Of a stretch of DNA of 46,423 nucleotides, positions 32,292-39,391 are shown one piece after another. This DNA is from Alkalihalobacillus alcalophilus ATCC 27647 = CGMCC 1.3604 (lineage in GTDB: Bacteria > Bacillota > Bacilli > Bacillales > Bacillaceae_D), in contig NZ_ALPT02000036.1 in the NCBI RefSeq assembly GCF_000292245.2, positions 1 to 46,423 of the forward strand, written 5' to 3'. The notes under the pieces were generated by a model. That model saw only the letters and a list, made by a program, of their open reading frames with translations. It was not told the DNA's origin and searched no databases. The position numbers were made by a program, and so were the translations under genes. Position 1 is the stretch's first letter. The number at the start of each line of letters is the position of its first letter.

Positions 32292-32714
32292 TTATTCTAC
32301 GATTGTGGAAATCTGCCAAGTTATGCCGAATTTATCTTTTACTTGTCCATATGATGAGCTCCATGGCGTTTCTTGAAGCGGCATCATGACTTCGCCACCG
32401 TCCTGAAGTTTACCAAATACTTCTTTTGATTTTTCTACGTCATTTAAGGTGATCGCTACGTCCACTTGTGCTCCAGTTTCATATGGTTGACCAGGGAATG
32501 TATCAGATAGCATTAGGAAGGTATTGCCGACTCTTAATTGTGCATGGATGACACGGTCTTTTGCTTCATCAGGTAGTGTAAATTCTGGGTTGTCAGGCAA
32601 TTCTCCATAAGTTTGAACTCCTAGAACTTCTGCCTCCAATGCATTTTCATAAAATTTCACAGCCTCTTTCCCGTTACCATCCATTTTTAAATACGCATAA
32701 ACTCCTAAAATCAC
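32292..32714 (-). CDS. VOC-fold protein of the PhnB/YjdN-like group
   Basis: A 140-residue protein with the 3-demethylubiquinone-9-methyltransferase-like (PhnB) VOC fold: YLKMDGNGKEAVKFYENALE, ARVIHAQL-type strand (DRVIHAQLRVGNTFLMLSD), and WSSSYGQVKDKFGITWQIS at the end. GTG 32714 with GAGGTG six bases upstream gives MILGVYAYLKMDG as in relatives; the frame stays open further up but without a ribosome binding site. Substrate unknown. Single gene. Confidence 0.75.
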   Translation of the reverse strand: MILGVYAYLKMDGNGKEAVKFYENALEAEVLGVQTYGELPDNPEFTLPDEAKDRVIHAQLRVGNTFLMLSDTFPGQPYETGAQVDVAITLNDVEKSKEVFGKLQDGGEVMMPLQETPWSSSYGQVKDKFGITWQISTIVE

Positions 32715-32817
32715 AAACGACACCTCTTTTTTTATACTTTGAAACAAGAACGTACATTCGTATTTTACCACATGTAGTATCTGTTTGAAAACGAAAATAA
32801 ATGTATTATCCTTTTAT

Positions 32818-33528
32818 TTAATTAATTCCCCAAAAGGCATCCTTCTTGATATTCCGTTTTGAGATATTATGATTTTTTAAATGAGTAGTAATTGAGTCTA
32901 CCATTGACTTCGAGCCTGCAATAAAATAGTTACCATCATTCTTATATGCGGTAATAAACTTATCTATTTCTTGATACAACTCCTCCCTTGATTCAAGATA
33001 AGATACATCTATTGAGTTATTATGGACCATTTCATCAAGTTCATCCTTATATATATATGATTTTGCACTATCTAAATAGAGTAGTTTTACTTGTTTCTCG
33101 TTCCCGTCCCCTTCTGCCTCTAATTGTTTTAAAATCGCTCGAAATGGTGTCACACCAATGCCACCTGCAATTAAGAGTGAGTGACGGTTGTCTTTCAAAT
33201 AAAAGGAGCCTACAGGACCACTCATATTAACTTTCATCCCTTTTTCCAATTCTAACAAAGCTTTTTTAAAATCACTTGGCTTATCGCTAATGCCTGTTGT
33301 GATTTTTACAACATCCTCTGTTGGAGCAGATGCTACACTGAATGGTCGTGTACCGTTTTTTATTTTTTTATGAGTAAGAGAAAACAAGCCATGTTGCCCG
33401 GCTTTCCAAGTTAAATCTTTTTCCTTTTCAAATAAAAAGGTATAAACACCCTCTGCTTCTTTATAACTTTCTAAAAATAACAGCTCATTCTTTTTGAATA
33501 TTGATAATGTATCTTTAAGAAAACTCAT
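32818..33528 (-). CDS. FAD/NAD(P)-binding oxidoreductase (ferredoxin reductase-like)
   Basis: A 236-residue FNR-fold protein. The FAD-binding beta barrel shows RPFSVAS (the RxYS-type flavin motif) near residue 61, and the NAD(P) domain shows LIAGGIGVTPFRAIL and AGSKSM. No ferredoxin or globin domain is attached, so it likely reduces a separate partner. GGGAG precedes the ATG. It lies 80 bp downstream of the SRPBCC gene on the same strand but is probably a separate unit. Confidence 0.75.
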   Translation of the reverse strand: MSFLKDTLSIFKKNELLFLESYKEAEGVYTFLFEKEKDLTWKAGQHGLFSLTHKKIKNGTRPFSVASAPTEDVVKITTGISDKPSDFKKALLELEKGMKVNMSGPVGSFYLKDNRHSLLIAGGIGVTPFRAILKQLEAEGDGNEKQVKLLYLDSAKSYIYKDELDEMVHNNSIDVSYLESREELYQEIDKFITAYKNDGNYFIAGSKSMVDSITTHLKNHNISKRNIKKDAFWGIN

Positions 33529-33608
33529 TTCATTATCTCCCTTTCCACGAAACGACTCAGCCTAATACTTAGCCGTTTTTTTCTATAAAACAGACCGAGC
33601 ACTCGGCC

Positions 33609-33998
33609 TTACGCTTCCTCTAACATCTTTTTAAGTCCATCGACCATACTCGACCAACCATATTTCGCACCATTGAACGCTTGATTTTCTTTTTCGAACC
33701 CTGATTGTTCAAGATGTAAGTGGGTTGTTTCCCCCTCTTGGTGTAATGTCCATGTAACGATAGTGTTTATCGGTCCTCCTACCCATGTGTAAGATAACTT
33801 ATAAGGCTTGTCCACTACCAATACCTTACTATCGACAATTAAACCTATTTCATCATTTCGAAACTGACATTTATATCCTACAATCGGTTTGAAATTATTT
33901 TCCATTACCCATAGGGCAAGAGTATCCGAATGAGTTAAGGCATCCCATACCTTATTGATCGGACTTTTAAATTGAAAATCTAATGATAAATCAGCCAT
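33609..33998 (-). CDS. SRPBCC (AHSA1-like) domain protein
   Basis: A 129-residue START/Bet v1-fold protein of the AHSA1 group: LDFQFKSPINKVWDALTHSD at the start and GWSSMVDGLKKMLEEA at the end. These proteins bind hydrophobic ligands. It begins 3 bp after the ArsR regulator ends and shares its operon, a very common ArsR-SRPBCC pairing. GGAGGA precedes the ATG. Ligand unknown. Confidence 0.8.
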   Translation of the reverse strand: MADLSLDFQFKSPINKVWDALTHSDTLALWVMENNFKPIVGYKCQFRNDEIGLIVDSKVLVVDKPYKLSYTWVGGPINTIVTWTLHQEGETTHLHLEQSGFEKENQAFNGAKYGWSSMVDGLKKMLEEA

Positions 33999-34001
33999 TA
34001 T

Positions 34002-34322
34002 CTATTCCTCCAATATATTCTTTAATAAGATCGCTCTTTCATTCCAAAACTTTTCATAAAAAGCTAGCCAATCCTTCACTTCTTGTAAGGGAGCTGCATT
34101 TAGTCGATACCTTGTTTCTCTACCTACTTTACGGTTCGTTACTAAATCAGCTTTTTTAAGAATAGCCAAATGTTTCGAAACAGCCGTACGCCCTATTTGA
34201 AAATGAGGAGTTAGTTCGTAAAGGGGTACCTCCTCTGAATCGGCCAACAATCGTATTAATTTACGTCTTGTTGGATCTGCAATAGCTACATAAACGTCAC
34301 GCTCTTGGTAAGCAGTACTCAT
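34002..34322 (-). CDS. ArsR-family autorepressor of the SRPBCC operon
   Basis: A 106-residue winged helix-turn-helix repressor: VAIADPTRRKLIRLL, then YELTPHFQIGRTAVSKHLAI as the helix-turn-helix, then VGRETRYRLN as the wing. No cysteine metal site is present, so it resembles the SdpR-like subgroup rather than metal sensors. The frame is open 25 codons further upstream, but that would run through the operator; ATG 34322 has GAGGTGGGAGG just before it. It is first in the operon and faces a promoter with two operators. Confidence 0.85.
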   Translation of the reverse strand: MSTAYQERDVYVAIADPTRRKLIRLLADSEEVPLYELTPHFQIGRTAVSKHLAILKKADLVTNRKVGRETRYRLNAAPLQEVKDWLAFYEKFWNERAILLKNILEE

Positions 34323-34346
34323 AGTCCTCCCACCTCTTTTATAAAT

Positions 34347-34397
34347 TGGACACCATTCAGTGTCATGATTATATGACACTGAATGGTGTCCAGTCAA
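34347..34397 (-). promoter_or_regulatory. Promoter with perfect double operator for the ArsR protein
   Basis: On the minus strand -35 TTGACT (34397-34392), 18-bp spacer and -10 TATAAT (34373-34368). A perfect 46-bp inverted repeat (20-bp arms 34347-34366 and 34373-34392) embraces the -10. Each arm contains its own dyad GACAC-N6-GTGTC, so there are two operators, one in the spacer and one directly after the -10. This strongly suggests tight autorepression. Confidence 0.85.
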
Positions 34398-34578
34398 TTA
34401 GTTTTTACCTAATAACATTAGTATTATTTTCTTGAAGTAGATTCATCCTTTAATTTGCAAAGTGATTGAATCCATAAGGGTTGGGCATTTCCAACAAAGA
34501 ATAGACTGGACCTATTAATTAGATCCAGCCTGATTTTATATTGAATTAAATTAAAATGAAGCTAACTTTGAAAAGTTT

Positions 34579-35148
34579 TTAAACCGTTAGCGAGCCACGA
34601 AATCCTCTCGACGCATAATATGAAGACGCACCGTTATGATACACGAAGACATGGCCAAAACGATAATCACAAAAAAGGGCACCGCCAAGTTCTCTAATAT
34701 CAGATGGTGTTCGTACCCAGCTTGACGTTTTCACATCAAAATTTTCAAGTTTCTGCAATTCTTGATATTGCTCCGCTGTTAAAAGTTCAATACCCATTGC
34801 AGTTGCCATATCAATAGCGTTATTTTCTGGTTTATGATTTTTCCTAGACTCCAATCCTTCAAGGTCATAGCAAACACTTCTACGCCCTTTAGGACTTTCC
34901 TTTGAACAATCATAAAAGATATATTCGTCTGACTCCTGATCATAACCAACAACATCTGGTTCACCACCAGTTCTCTCCATTTCATTGAGCGACCACAGCT
35001 TTTGGGGATTCGCTTCCAACTTTTCTTGGAGTTTCCCCCATTCAAGACCTTTATGCCGATTCAGATTTTTCTCAAAACGGCCTTTTAACACTTTGAATAA
35101 TTCTTCGCACTGTTCTTGTGATAATTCGATTTTATTTCTCTTTGTCAT
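34579..35148 (-). CDS. DUF4256-family protein
   Basis: A 189-residue soluble protein I recognise as DUF4256 (MTKRNKIELSQEQCEELFKV, LEANPQKLWSLNEMERTGGE, and a C-terminal YHNGASSYYASRGFRG). The family has no known function and is widespread as a single gene. ATG 35148 is preferred over upstream starts because GTGAGGA precedes it. Nothing in the neighbours points to a role. Confidence 0.7.
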   Translation of the reverse strand: MTKRNKIELSQEQCEELFKVLKGRFEKNLNRHKGLEWGKLQEKLEANPQKLWSLNEMERTGGEPDVVGYDQESDEYIFYDCSKESPKGRRSVCYDLEGLESRKNHKPENNAIDMATAMGIELLTAEQYQELQKLENFDVKTSSWVRTPSDIRELGGALFCDYRFGHVFVYHNGASSYYASRGFRGSLTV

Positions 35149-35256
35149 GTTAACATCCTCACTTTCATCTTTTAAATTATACATACACATTTAAACGAGC
35201 TCTTATCAGAATCAGATTAACACTCAAATCATTACCTAGCATTTACTCTCGTTATT

Positions 35257-35859
35257 TTATCTAAAAAGCATACTTAAAATATAACCAATATAGAAAAAAA
35301 CCTCACGTGCTAAGAATGGAATTTTACTCTTTAAAGTTGTATAGGCCGAAGTTTGTGTAGGCGATGAGTACGCTTCCATTCCAATGTCATTAGCCATTAA
35401 CATCGCTCTTTTCATATGTAGGGGATCACTAACAATCGTAAAGGTATCGAATCCGTGCTCATTAGAAAGACTAAAAGCATTTTGAAGATTTTCTTCTGTA
35501 ATTGTAGATACATCTTCTACTAATATATCGTCCGGCTTGATCCCTTTTATAATTGCATACTCCCTTGCAATCTCTGATTCCGCATAATCATCGCCCTCAC
35601 CTTTCCCACCAGTAAAGATAACTTTCTCCACATAACCATTTTCATAAAGCCAAATCGAATGATTAATCCTTTCACGAAAAACAGGTGATGGCTCATTCTC
35701 CCAGACAGCAGCCCCTAATACAACAGCCACATCTGTCACGACTAACTGATTTTCTTCACCGAATGCCCATATAGTTATAGCAGTATGAACGATGAATATT
35801 ACCAAGATAGCTATAATTATTAAAGCAACAACTATTCTAGTCTGATATTTCTGTATCAT
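35257..35859 (-). CDS. YdcF/SanA-type DUF218 membrane-anchored protein
   Basis: A 200-residue protein with one N-terminal helix (VVALIIIAILVIFIVHTAIT) and an outward DUF218 domain: VTDVAVVLGAAVW, SPVFRERI, VIFTGGKGEGDDYAESE, and DPLHMKRAMLMA. E. coli relatives SanA and ElyC affect envelope integrity, perhaps acting on lipid carriers. The C-terminus is hydrophobic (VFFYIGYILSMLF). Weak ribosome binding site. Single gene. Confidence 0.75.
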   Translation of the reverse strand: MIQKYQTRIVVALIIIAILVIFIVHTAITIWAFGEENQLVVTDVAVVLGAAVWENEPSPVFRERINHSIWLYENGYVEKVIFTGGKGEGDDYAESEIAREYAIIKGIKPDDILVEDVSTITEENLQNAFSLSNEHGFDTFTIVSDPLHMKRAMLMANDIGMEAYSSPTQTSAYTTLKSKIPFLAREVFFYIGYILSMLFR

Positions 35860-36057
35860 ATCGGTTTACCACTACCACCCTAATGTTTTTTTACTTATTT
35901 GATCATTTTACCATAATTCACCTAACGATTTTCTGTTAAACCTCACCTTAATAAAGGATCCAATTCTTTTACTATTTATAAAAAAACCATTTACTTTATT
36001 CAGAAAATTCGTTACAATAATGTAAGTTGTTAAATTAATCCAAGGAGGTAGATGAAT

Positions 36058-36138
36058 ATGTTGAAATTACAATCTAAGAACACGTACAACACAACTTTAT
36101 ATAATCATCGTTACCTGTCTTGGAATCCAAAACATTGA
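36058..36138 (+). CDS. Candidate 26-residue leader peptide ORF before a tandem terminator
   Basis: ATG with AAGGAGG nine bases upstream encodes MLKLQSKNTYNTTLYNHRYL then SWNPKH. The ideal ribosome binding site argues that it is translated. It is followed 28 bp later by a strong terminator with an alternative inner hairpin, the layout of a leader-peptide attenuator or of a small stand-alone peptide gene. No homologue is recognised. The next genes on this strand are the small ORFs at 36325 and 36419. Confidence 0.45.
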   Translation: MLKLQSKNTYNTTLYNHRYLSWNPKH

Positions 36139-36165
36139 TCCAGTAGAGCTAATTTTAGTCTATCC

Positions 36166-36232
36166 AACCACAGGGGCGATCTCTGTGGTTTTTATATTGG
36201 CGAAAACCACAGATCCCCTGTGGTTTTTTTTA
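36166..36232 (+). terminator. Nested terminator hairpins in the small-ORF cluster
   Basis: AACCACAGGGG (36166-36176) pairs with CCCCTGTGGTT (36215-36225), followed by a T-tract. Inside, ATCTCTGTGGTTTT pairs with AAAACCACAGAT. Because the inner and outer arms share CCACAG/CTGTGG, alternative pairings are possible, as in attenuators. Confidence 0.75.
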
Positions 36233-36324
36233 TTGATTCCCCAGCTAAAGTTGGGTTTTCATATATAGGTTATCTCGTTTCCATTCAAGTAAACAGTCAA
36301 AACTAAAAAAAGGGGGTATAATAC

Positions 36325-36390
36325 ATGTTTTTTCTTCATGTTGAAATTATTTTATTAGACTGGTACGCACTGGTGAAAGGATTTACCTGA
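36325..36390 (+). CDS. Candidate 21-residue peptide upstream of yrzI
   Basis: ATG with AAAGGGGG eight bases upstream encodes MFFLHVEIILLDWYALVKGF and T, hydrophobic with acidic spots. It is 28 bp ahead of the yrzI-like gene. In B. subtilis the yrzI operon likewise carries very short upstream ORFs, one of which is the translation-dependent cleavage target of the ribonuclease Rae1. Position and size suggest the same kind of element; sequence homology is not claimed. Confidence 0.5.
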   Translation: MFFLHVEIILLDWYALVKGFT

Positions 36391-36418
36391 AAGAGTAAGC
36401 TAAAGGAGGTCCAATCTT

Positions 36419-36559
36419 ATGACGTTTCATTTTCTCGTATTTACCATTACGATTAAAAAGCGGTCTTATTCAGAAGAAGAGCTTCAACAGCTCATCAGAC
36501 AAGAGAAAATCAATCGAGAAATCTCTGACCGTTTATCAAAGATCGATTTTTATCGTTAA
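36419..36559 (+). CDS. yrzI: YrzI-family small protein
   Basis: A 46-residue protein: MTFHFLVFTITIKKRSYSEE followed by an amphipathic, charged helix ending SKIDFYR. The N-terminal hydrophobic strand running into TITIKKR and then an E/Q-rich helix is the YrzI pattern. AAAGGAGG is nine bases before the ATG. A strong terminator follows 19 bp after the stop. Function of YrzI is unknown; in B. subtilis the operon mRNA is under ribosome-dependent decay. Too small for most automatic gene callers. Confidence 0.7.
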   Translation: MTFHFLVFTITIKKRSYSEEELQQLIRQEKINREISDRLSKIDFYR

Positions 36560-36578
36560 TTTAATCAATATTTAAAAC

Positions 36579-36603
36579 GGGTGCAGGCGTAATGCCTGCA
36601 CCC
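36579..36603 (+). terminator. Terminator after yrzI
   Basis: GGGTGCAGGC, loop GTAAT, GCCTGCACCC: a perfect 10-bp GC-rich stem followed by ATTGTTTAT. Confidence 0.8.
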
Positions 36604-36630
36604 ATTGTTTATCATCTTATAATGTTCCTA

Positions 36631-36915
36631 TTAATTAAAAAGAAGAAGAACTGAATATACACTCAAAATAAATATATAAATGACACCAACAGTCCTTAAC
36701 TGCAAATGAACAACGATGTTAGTCACACTTCTTTCTTGATTATATTGATACATACTTTTAGCTATATTCACATTTAACATCAAAATACCTATTGAAAATA
36801 AAATGGCTGAAACGAGTGGTGATAATAAAATCATCGCTAAGGGCGGTAATTCAATAAATAAGTAAATTGGATAGAATAGCCAAAATGGATAGCAAAAAAC
36901 CAGACAAGTAAACAA
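36631..36915 (-). CDS. Hypothetical small membrane protein, start unclear
   Basis: The frame encodes up to 94 residues with three hydrophobic helices (FWLFYPIYLFIE, MILLSPLVSAILFSIGILML and VGVIYIFILSVYSVLLLF). The hydrophobic pattern looks real, but the first start, TTG 36915, lies inside the amj terminator hairpin and has no spaced ribosome binding site; the frame is open further to a TAG at 36943. A later ATG at 36834 also lacks one. It may be a decayed gene. Family not recognised. Confidence 0.35.
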   Translation of the reverse strand: MFTCLVFCYPFWLFYPIYLFIELPPLAMILLSPLVSAILFSIGILMLNVNIAKSMYQYNQERSVTNIVVHLQLRTVGVIYIFILSVYSVLLLFN

Positions 36916-36931
36916 CCTTCTTGTCTGGTTT
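36892..36931 (-). terminator. Terminator after amj
   Basis: AAACCAGACAAG (36931-36920, minus strand) pairs perfectly over 12 bp with CTTGTCTGGTTT (36908-36897), followed by TTTT. It stands 140 bp beyond the amj stop. Confidence 0.75.
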
Positions 36932-37071
36932 TCTCTAATAATCTATTTACTGAAAACACAAAAGTAATTAATATCCTTTTGATATTACACCTACTATAAG
37001 ATCGAAAAATTACTTAAGCATGTTTTATATAGGTAAACTAAACTCGTTGGTACATGAGTGTTGTTAACTAT

Positions 37072-37887
37072 TTATAATATAAATTTAGTAAACCAAGCAA
37101 TATATTTCGCACCTGGGATAAAGATTATTTGTGCAAAGACAGTGCCCAATAGTCTAGATGATACTAGCATCACTGATAATCCTTTAAGTGTTAAGTAGTT
37201 TCCTCTTTTATTAATAACATCATCCGCTAGAATAGATATCTTAGGGTCAACAAAAATTACGAGTAAAATTGTTGCAATCCCATTTATTAAACCAGAAGCC
37301 ATAATAGCTGTTGAAGCCCTATCAGGAGCTAATAACGCGGCATAAAGAGCAGAAAGAACACCAATTGTATAAATTGCAGTAACAGTCATATTAATAAAAA
37401 AAAGTTTGAAAGGGATGTTATTTAGTTTTATATCTCTAATGTACGATAGACTTGGGAACCTTAAGTGTTTTACTCCTCTTCTTATGTATTCAAAAGTAAA
37501 TCCTTTTTTTAGCAATGCTGTTATAGAACCTCTTTCTTCAGATAAGTGAATGATTGCCCTTGAAAAAATTGCGATAAAAGATGGAAGTAATAGTAATCCC
37601 ATAATCGTTCCTAATGTTGCAGAACCTAAAAGAATTCTAAATTGATATTCCACAAATTCTAATGTATTAAAATCGGGTGCATTATCGATGAGGCTACCCG
37701 TAAAAGGTTGTTGCATCATATTAGCCATTCGAGAGAAGATTACCAATATATTAAATAACGATAATGCGGAAGCTAGTAGTTTTACACGAGCGCCTGCTAA
37801 ACGAACTGCATAAGCAACAGTTTCAATTGAATGGATGATTAAAATAAATAAACAAATCATCAAAAGTTTTTCTGAAATAATTTCCAT
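37072..37887 (-). CDS. amj: Alternate lipid II flippase Amj
   Basis: A 271-residue polytopic protein matching B. subtilis Amj (YdaH) in length and character: LIIHSIETVAYAVRLAGARV at the start, FVEYQFRILLGSATLGTIMG, IRRGVKHLRFPSLSYIRDIK, and VMLVSSRLLGTVFAQI near the end. Amj moves lipid-linked peptidoglycan precursor across the membrane and can replace MurJ; in B. subtilis it is raised under envelope stress. GGAGAGAAGG precedes the ATG. It is divergent from a secreted-peptide/ABC-transporter cassette, 226 bp away, which may be more than coincidence. Confidence 0.85.
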   Translation of the reverse strand: MEIISEKLLMICLFILIIHSIETVAYAVRLAGARVKLLASALSLFNILVIFSRMANMMQQPFTGSLIDNAPDFNTLEFVEYQFRILLGSATLGTIMGLLLLPSFIAIFSRAIIHLSEERGSITALLKKGFTFEYIRRGVKHLRFPSLSYIRDIKLNNIPFKLFFINMTVTAIYTIGVLSALYAALLAPDRASTAIMASGLINGIATILLVIFVDPKISILADDVINKRGNYLTLKGLSVMLVSSRLLGTVFAQIIFIPGAKYIAWFTKFIL

Positions 37888-38032
37888 GAGAATACAGCCT
37901 TCTCTCCAATTAATTTTTATATAATAACATAATTATTAAATACATCATTATTTTCAGAAAAAACTATTTATTTAGGTTATATATTCTGATTATGTTTAAT
38001 TATCGAACTATATAAAATTATGAAAAATAATG

Positions 38033-38061
38033 TTGACAATAATTGTTTGATATACTAATAT
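38033..38061 (+). promoter_or_regulatory. Strong sigma-A promoter of the secreted peptide gene
   Basis: TTGACA (38033-38038), 17-bp spacer, TAATAT (38056-38061). The predicted leader is about 45 nt and ends with GAGGTGAAA before the ATG at 38114. Confidence 0.8.
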
Positions 38062-38113
38062 TTTGTTTGTTGTCGAAATTGATTTAACAAAATAATGTAA
38101 TTGAGGTGAAAAT

Positions 38114-38404
38114 ATGAAGAAAAAGTTGATGGTATTAGTACTAGCTGTGGCAATGGTGGCAGGTGTTTTTGGTACATTTACGACTCCGGCAAACGCTATG
38201 ATGAGTGAAAGGGTGTTATTAAGTTATACTGAAACTTGGTTTACTAAAACAAATACAAAAACACTAAGTAATCAAAGATACACAACTATTCAGTTTAGAA
38301 CAAACTACTCTTATACTGAATCAAAGAAAAATGTTTCAACTGTTATTGAAACATTATCAAAAATTGTTAGATCTGAAGTAACAAGAACATACAGAACTTG
38401 GTAA
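38114..38404 (+). CDS. Secreted cationic peptide of unknown family, bacteriocin-like context
   Basis: A 96-residue precursor. Residues 1-28 are a clear Sec signal peptide (MKKKLMVLVLAVAMVAGVFG ... TTPANA) with AxA cleavage after Ala28. The predicted 68-residue product has no Cys, is rich in Thr, Ser and Tyr, carries 11 basic against 5 acidic residues, and repeats aromatic-Thr patterns (SYTETWF, NYSYTES, RTYRTW). It has its own strong promoter and ribosome binding site and is followed by a weak terminator, then an ABC ATPase and permease. A bacteriocin or envelope-active peptide with a self-protection transporter is the best guess. I recognise no family. Confidence 0.75.
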   Translation: MKKKLMVLVLAVAMVAGVFGTFTTPANAMMSERVLLSYTETWFTKTNTKTLSNQRYTTIQFRTNYSYTESKKNVSTVIETLSKIVRSEVTRTYRTW

Positions 38405-38446
38405 TAAGAACTTATACTTAAGTTAATAATTCATATTTTTCAACAT

Positions 38447-38475
38447 AGAGAGAGCTTAATGCTTTCTCTATTTGT
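38447..38475 (+). terminator. Weak terminator between peptide and ABC transporter
   Basis: AGAGAGAGC (38447-38455), loop TTAAT, GCTTTCTCT (38461-38469) with one G-U pair, followed by ATTTGT. The imperfect T-run suggests partial termination, giving more peptide mRNA than transporter mRNA. Confidence 0.6.
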
Positions 38476-38497
38476 AGGCTAGAAAAGGATGATTATA

Positions 38498-39391
38498 GTG
38501 GTTGTTAAATTAAACAATATACATAAAAAGATTGGAACTAAACATATCCTCAATGGCATAAGCTTTACTGTTAATAAAGGCGATATTGTTGCAGTCGTAG
38601 GACCAAATGGGGCTGGAAAGACTAGCTTATTTAAAGCAATTGGGGGGCTAATAGAGCCAGATGAAGGGACTGTACTAATAAATGGAGTTGCACAATCAAA
38701 TCAGGTAAACTCTGATGTCCTTTTTTTACCTGATTCGTCAATGCTATATACAGAGTTAACTGGATATGAGCATTTAGAATTTATTGCAAAGATACATAAA
38801 ACAAGCAATCAAATAATAGAAGCTGTTATTAATCAAATCGGTATAAAAAAATACGTTAATGAGAAGATAAGAAATTATTCTTTAGGCATGAAACAACATT
38901 TACTGTTGGCGATTGCATTAATAGCTCGTCCTTCCTTAATAATTTTTGATGAGCCTTTAAATGGCTTAGATCCAAGTAGTATAAAAATGTTTAGAAGGAT
39001 AATAAAAGAATTAAAAGCGGATGGCAGCACAATTATCTTTTCATCACATATTTTAGCAGAAGTTGATAAGGTTGCAGATAGGATTATATTTATAGATGCA
39101 GGTAGAACAGTTCAAGAAGTAAATGTTAGTGATAGCAAAATAGAGAGAGCATATATATTCGAATTAGAATCTCCCAGTAATGATATATTCTCTTTATTTA
39201 AAAACAAAGAATTTAATATCGATAAATTTCAATTACAAGAAAATAGATTGTTAGTAAGATTAGAAAGGGAACAACTTACCCCATTTTTAGGGGTATTATT
39301 AGAGAATAATATAATTTTAAATGAAATTACTAATGTAAAGGGAGAAACTGATAATATATATCACGAATTGTATGGTGAAAAGAATGAATAA
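38498..39391 (+). CDS. ABC transporter ATP-binding protein
   Basis: A 297-residue ABC-2-type ATPase. Walker A is GPNGAGKTS at residues 35-43, the signature is YSLGM, Walker B is LIIFDEP followed by LNGLDPSS, and the H-loop His is in IIFSSHIL. A C-terminal extension beyond residue 215 is typical of CcmA/NatA-like exporters. GTG 38498 is preferred to ATG 38489 by distance from AAAAGG. It overlaps the permease gene by 8 bp. Codon use is AT-rich like the rest of the cassette, hinting at transfer. Confidence 0.88.
   Translation: MVVKLNNIHKKIGTKHILNGISFTVNKGDIVAVVGPNGAGKTSLFKAIGGLIEPDEGTVLINGVAQSNQVNSDVLFLPDSSMLYTELTGYEHLEFIAKIHKTSNQIIEAVINQIGIKKYVNEKIRNYSLGMKQHLLLAIALIARPSLIIFDEPLNGLDPSSIKMFRRIIKELKADGSTIIFSSHILAEVDKVADRIIFIDAGRTVQEVNVSDSKIERAYIFELESPSNDIFSLFKNKEFNIDKFQLQENRLLVRLEREQLTPFLGVLLENNIILNEITNVKGETDNIYHELYGEKNE

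Noticed and set aside
36316..36321. TATAAT just before the 21-codon ORF as its promoter
   Set aside because: Transcription would begin inside or after the ORF start, so the motif is more likely coincidental within the Shine-Dalgarno spacer.
38114..38404. Secreted peptide as a lactococcin 972-type bacteriocin
   Set aside because: The size and ABC context fit, but the mature part lacks the Gly/Trp-rich start and the large multi-pass membrane protein normally encoded next to that family.
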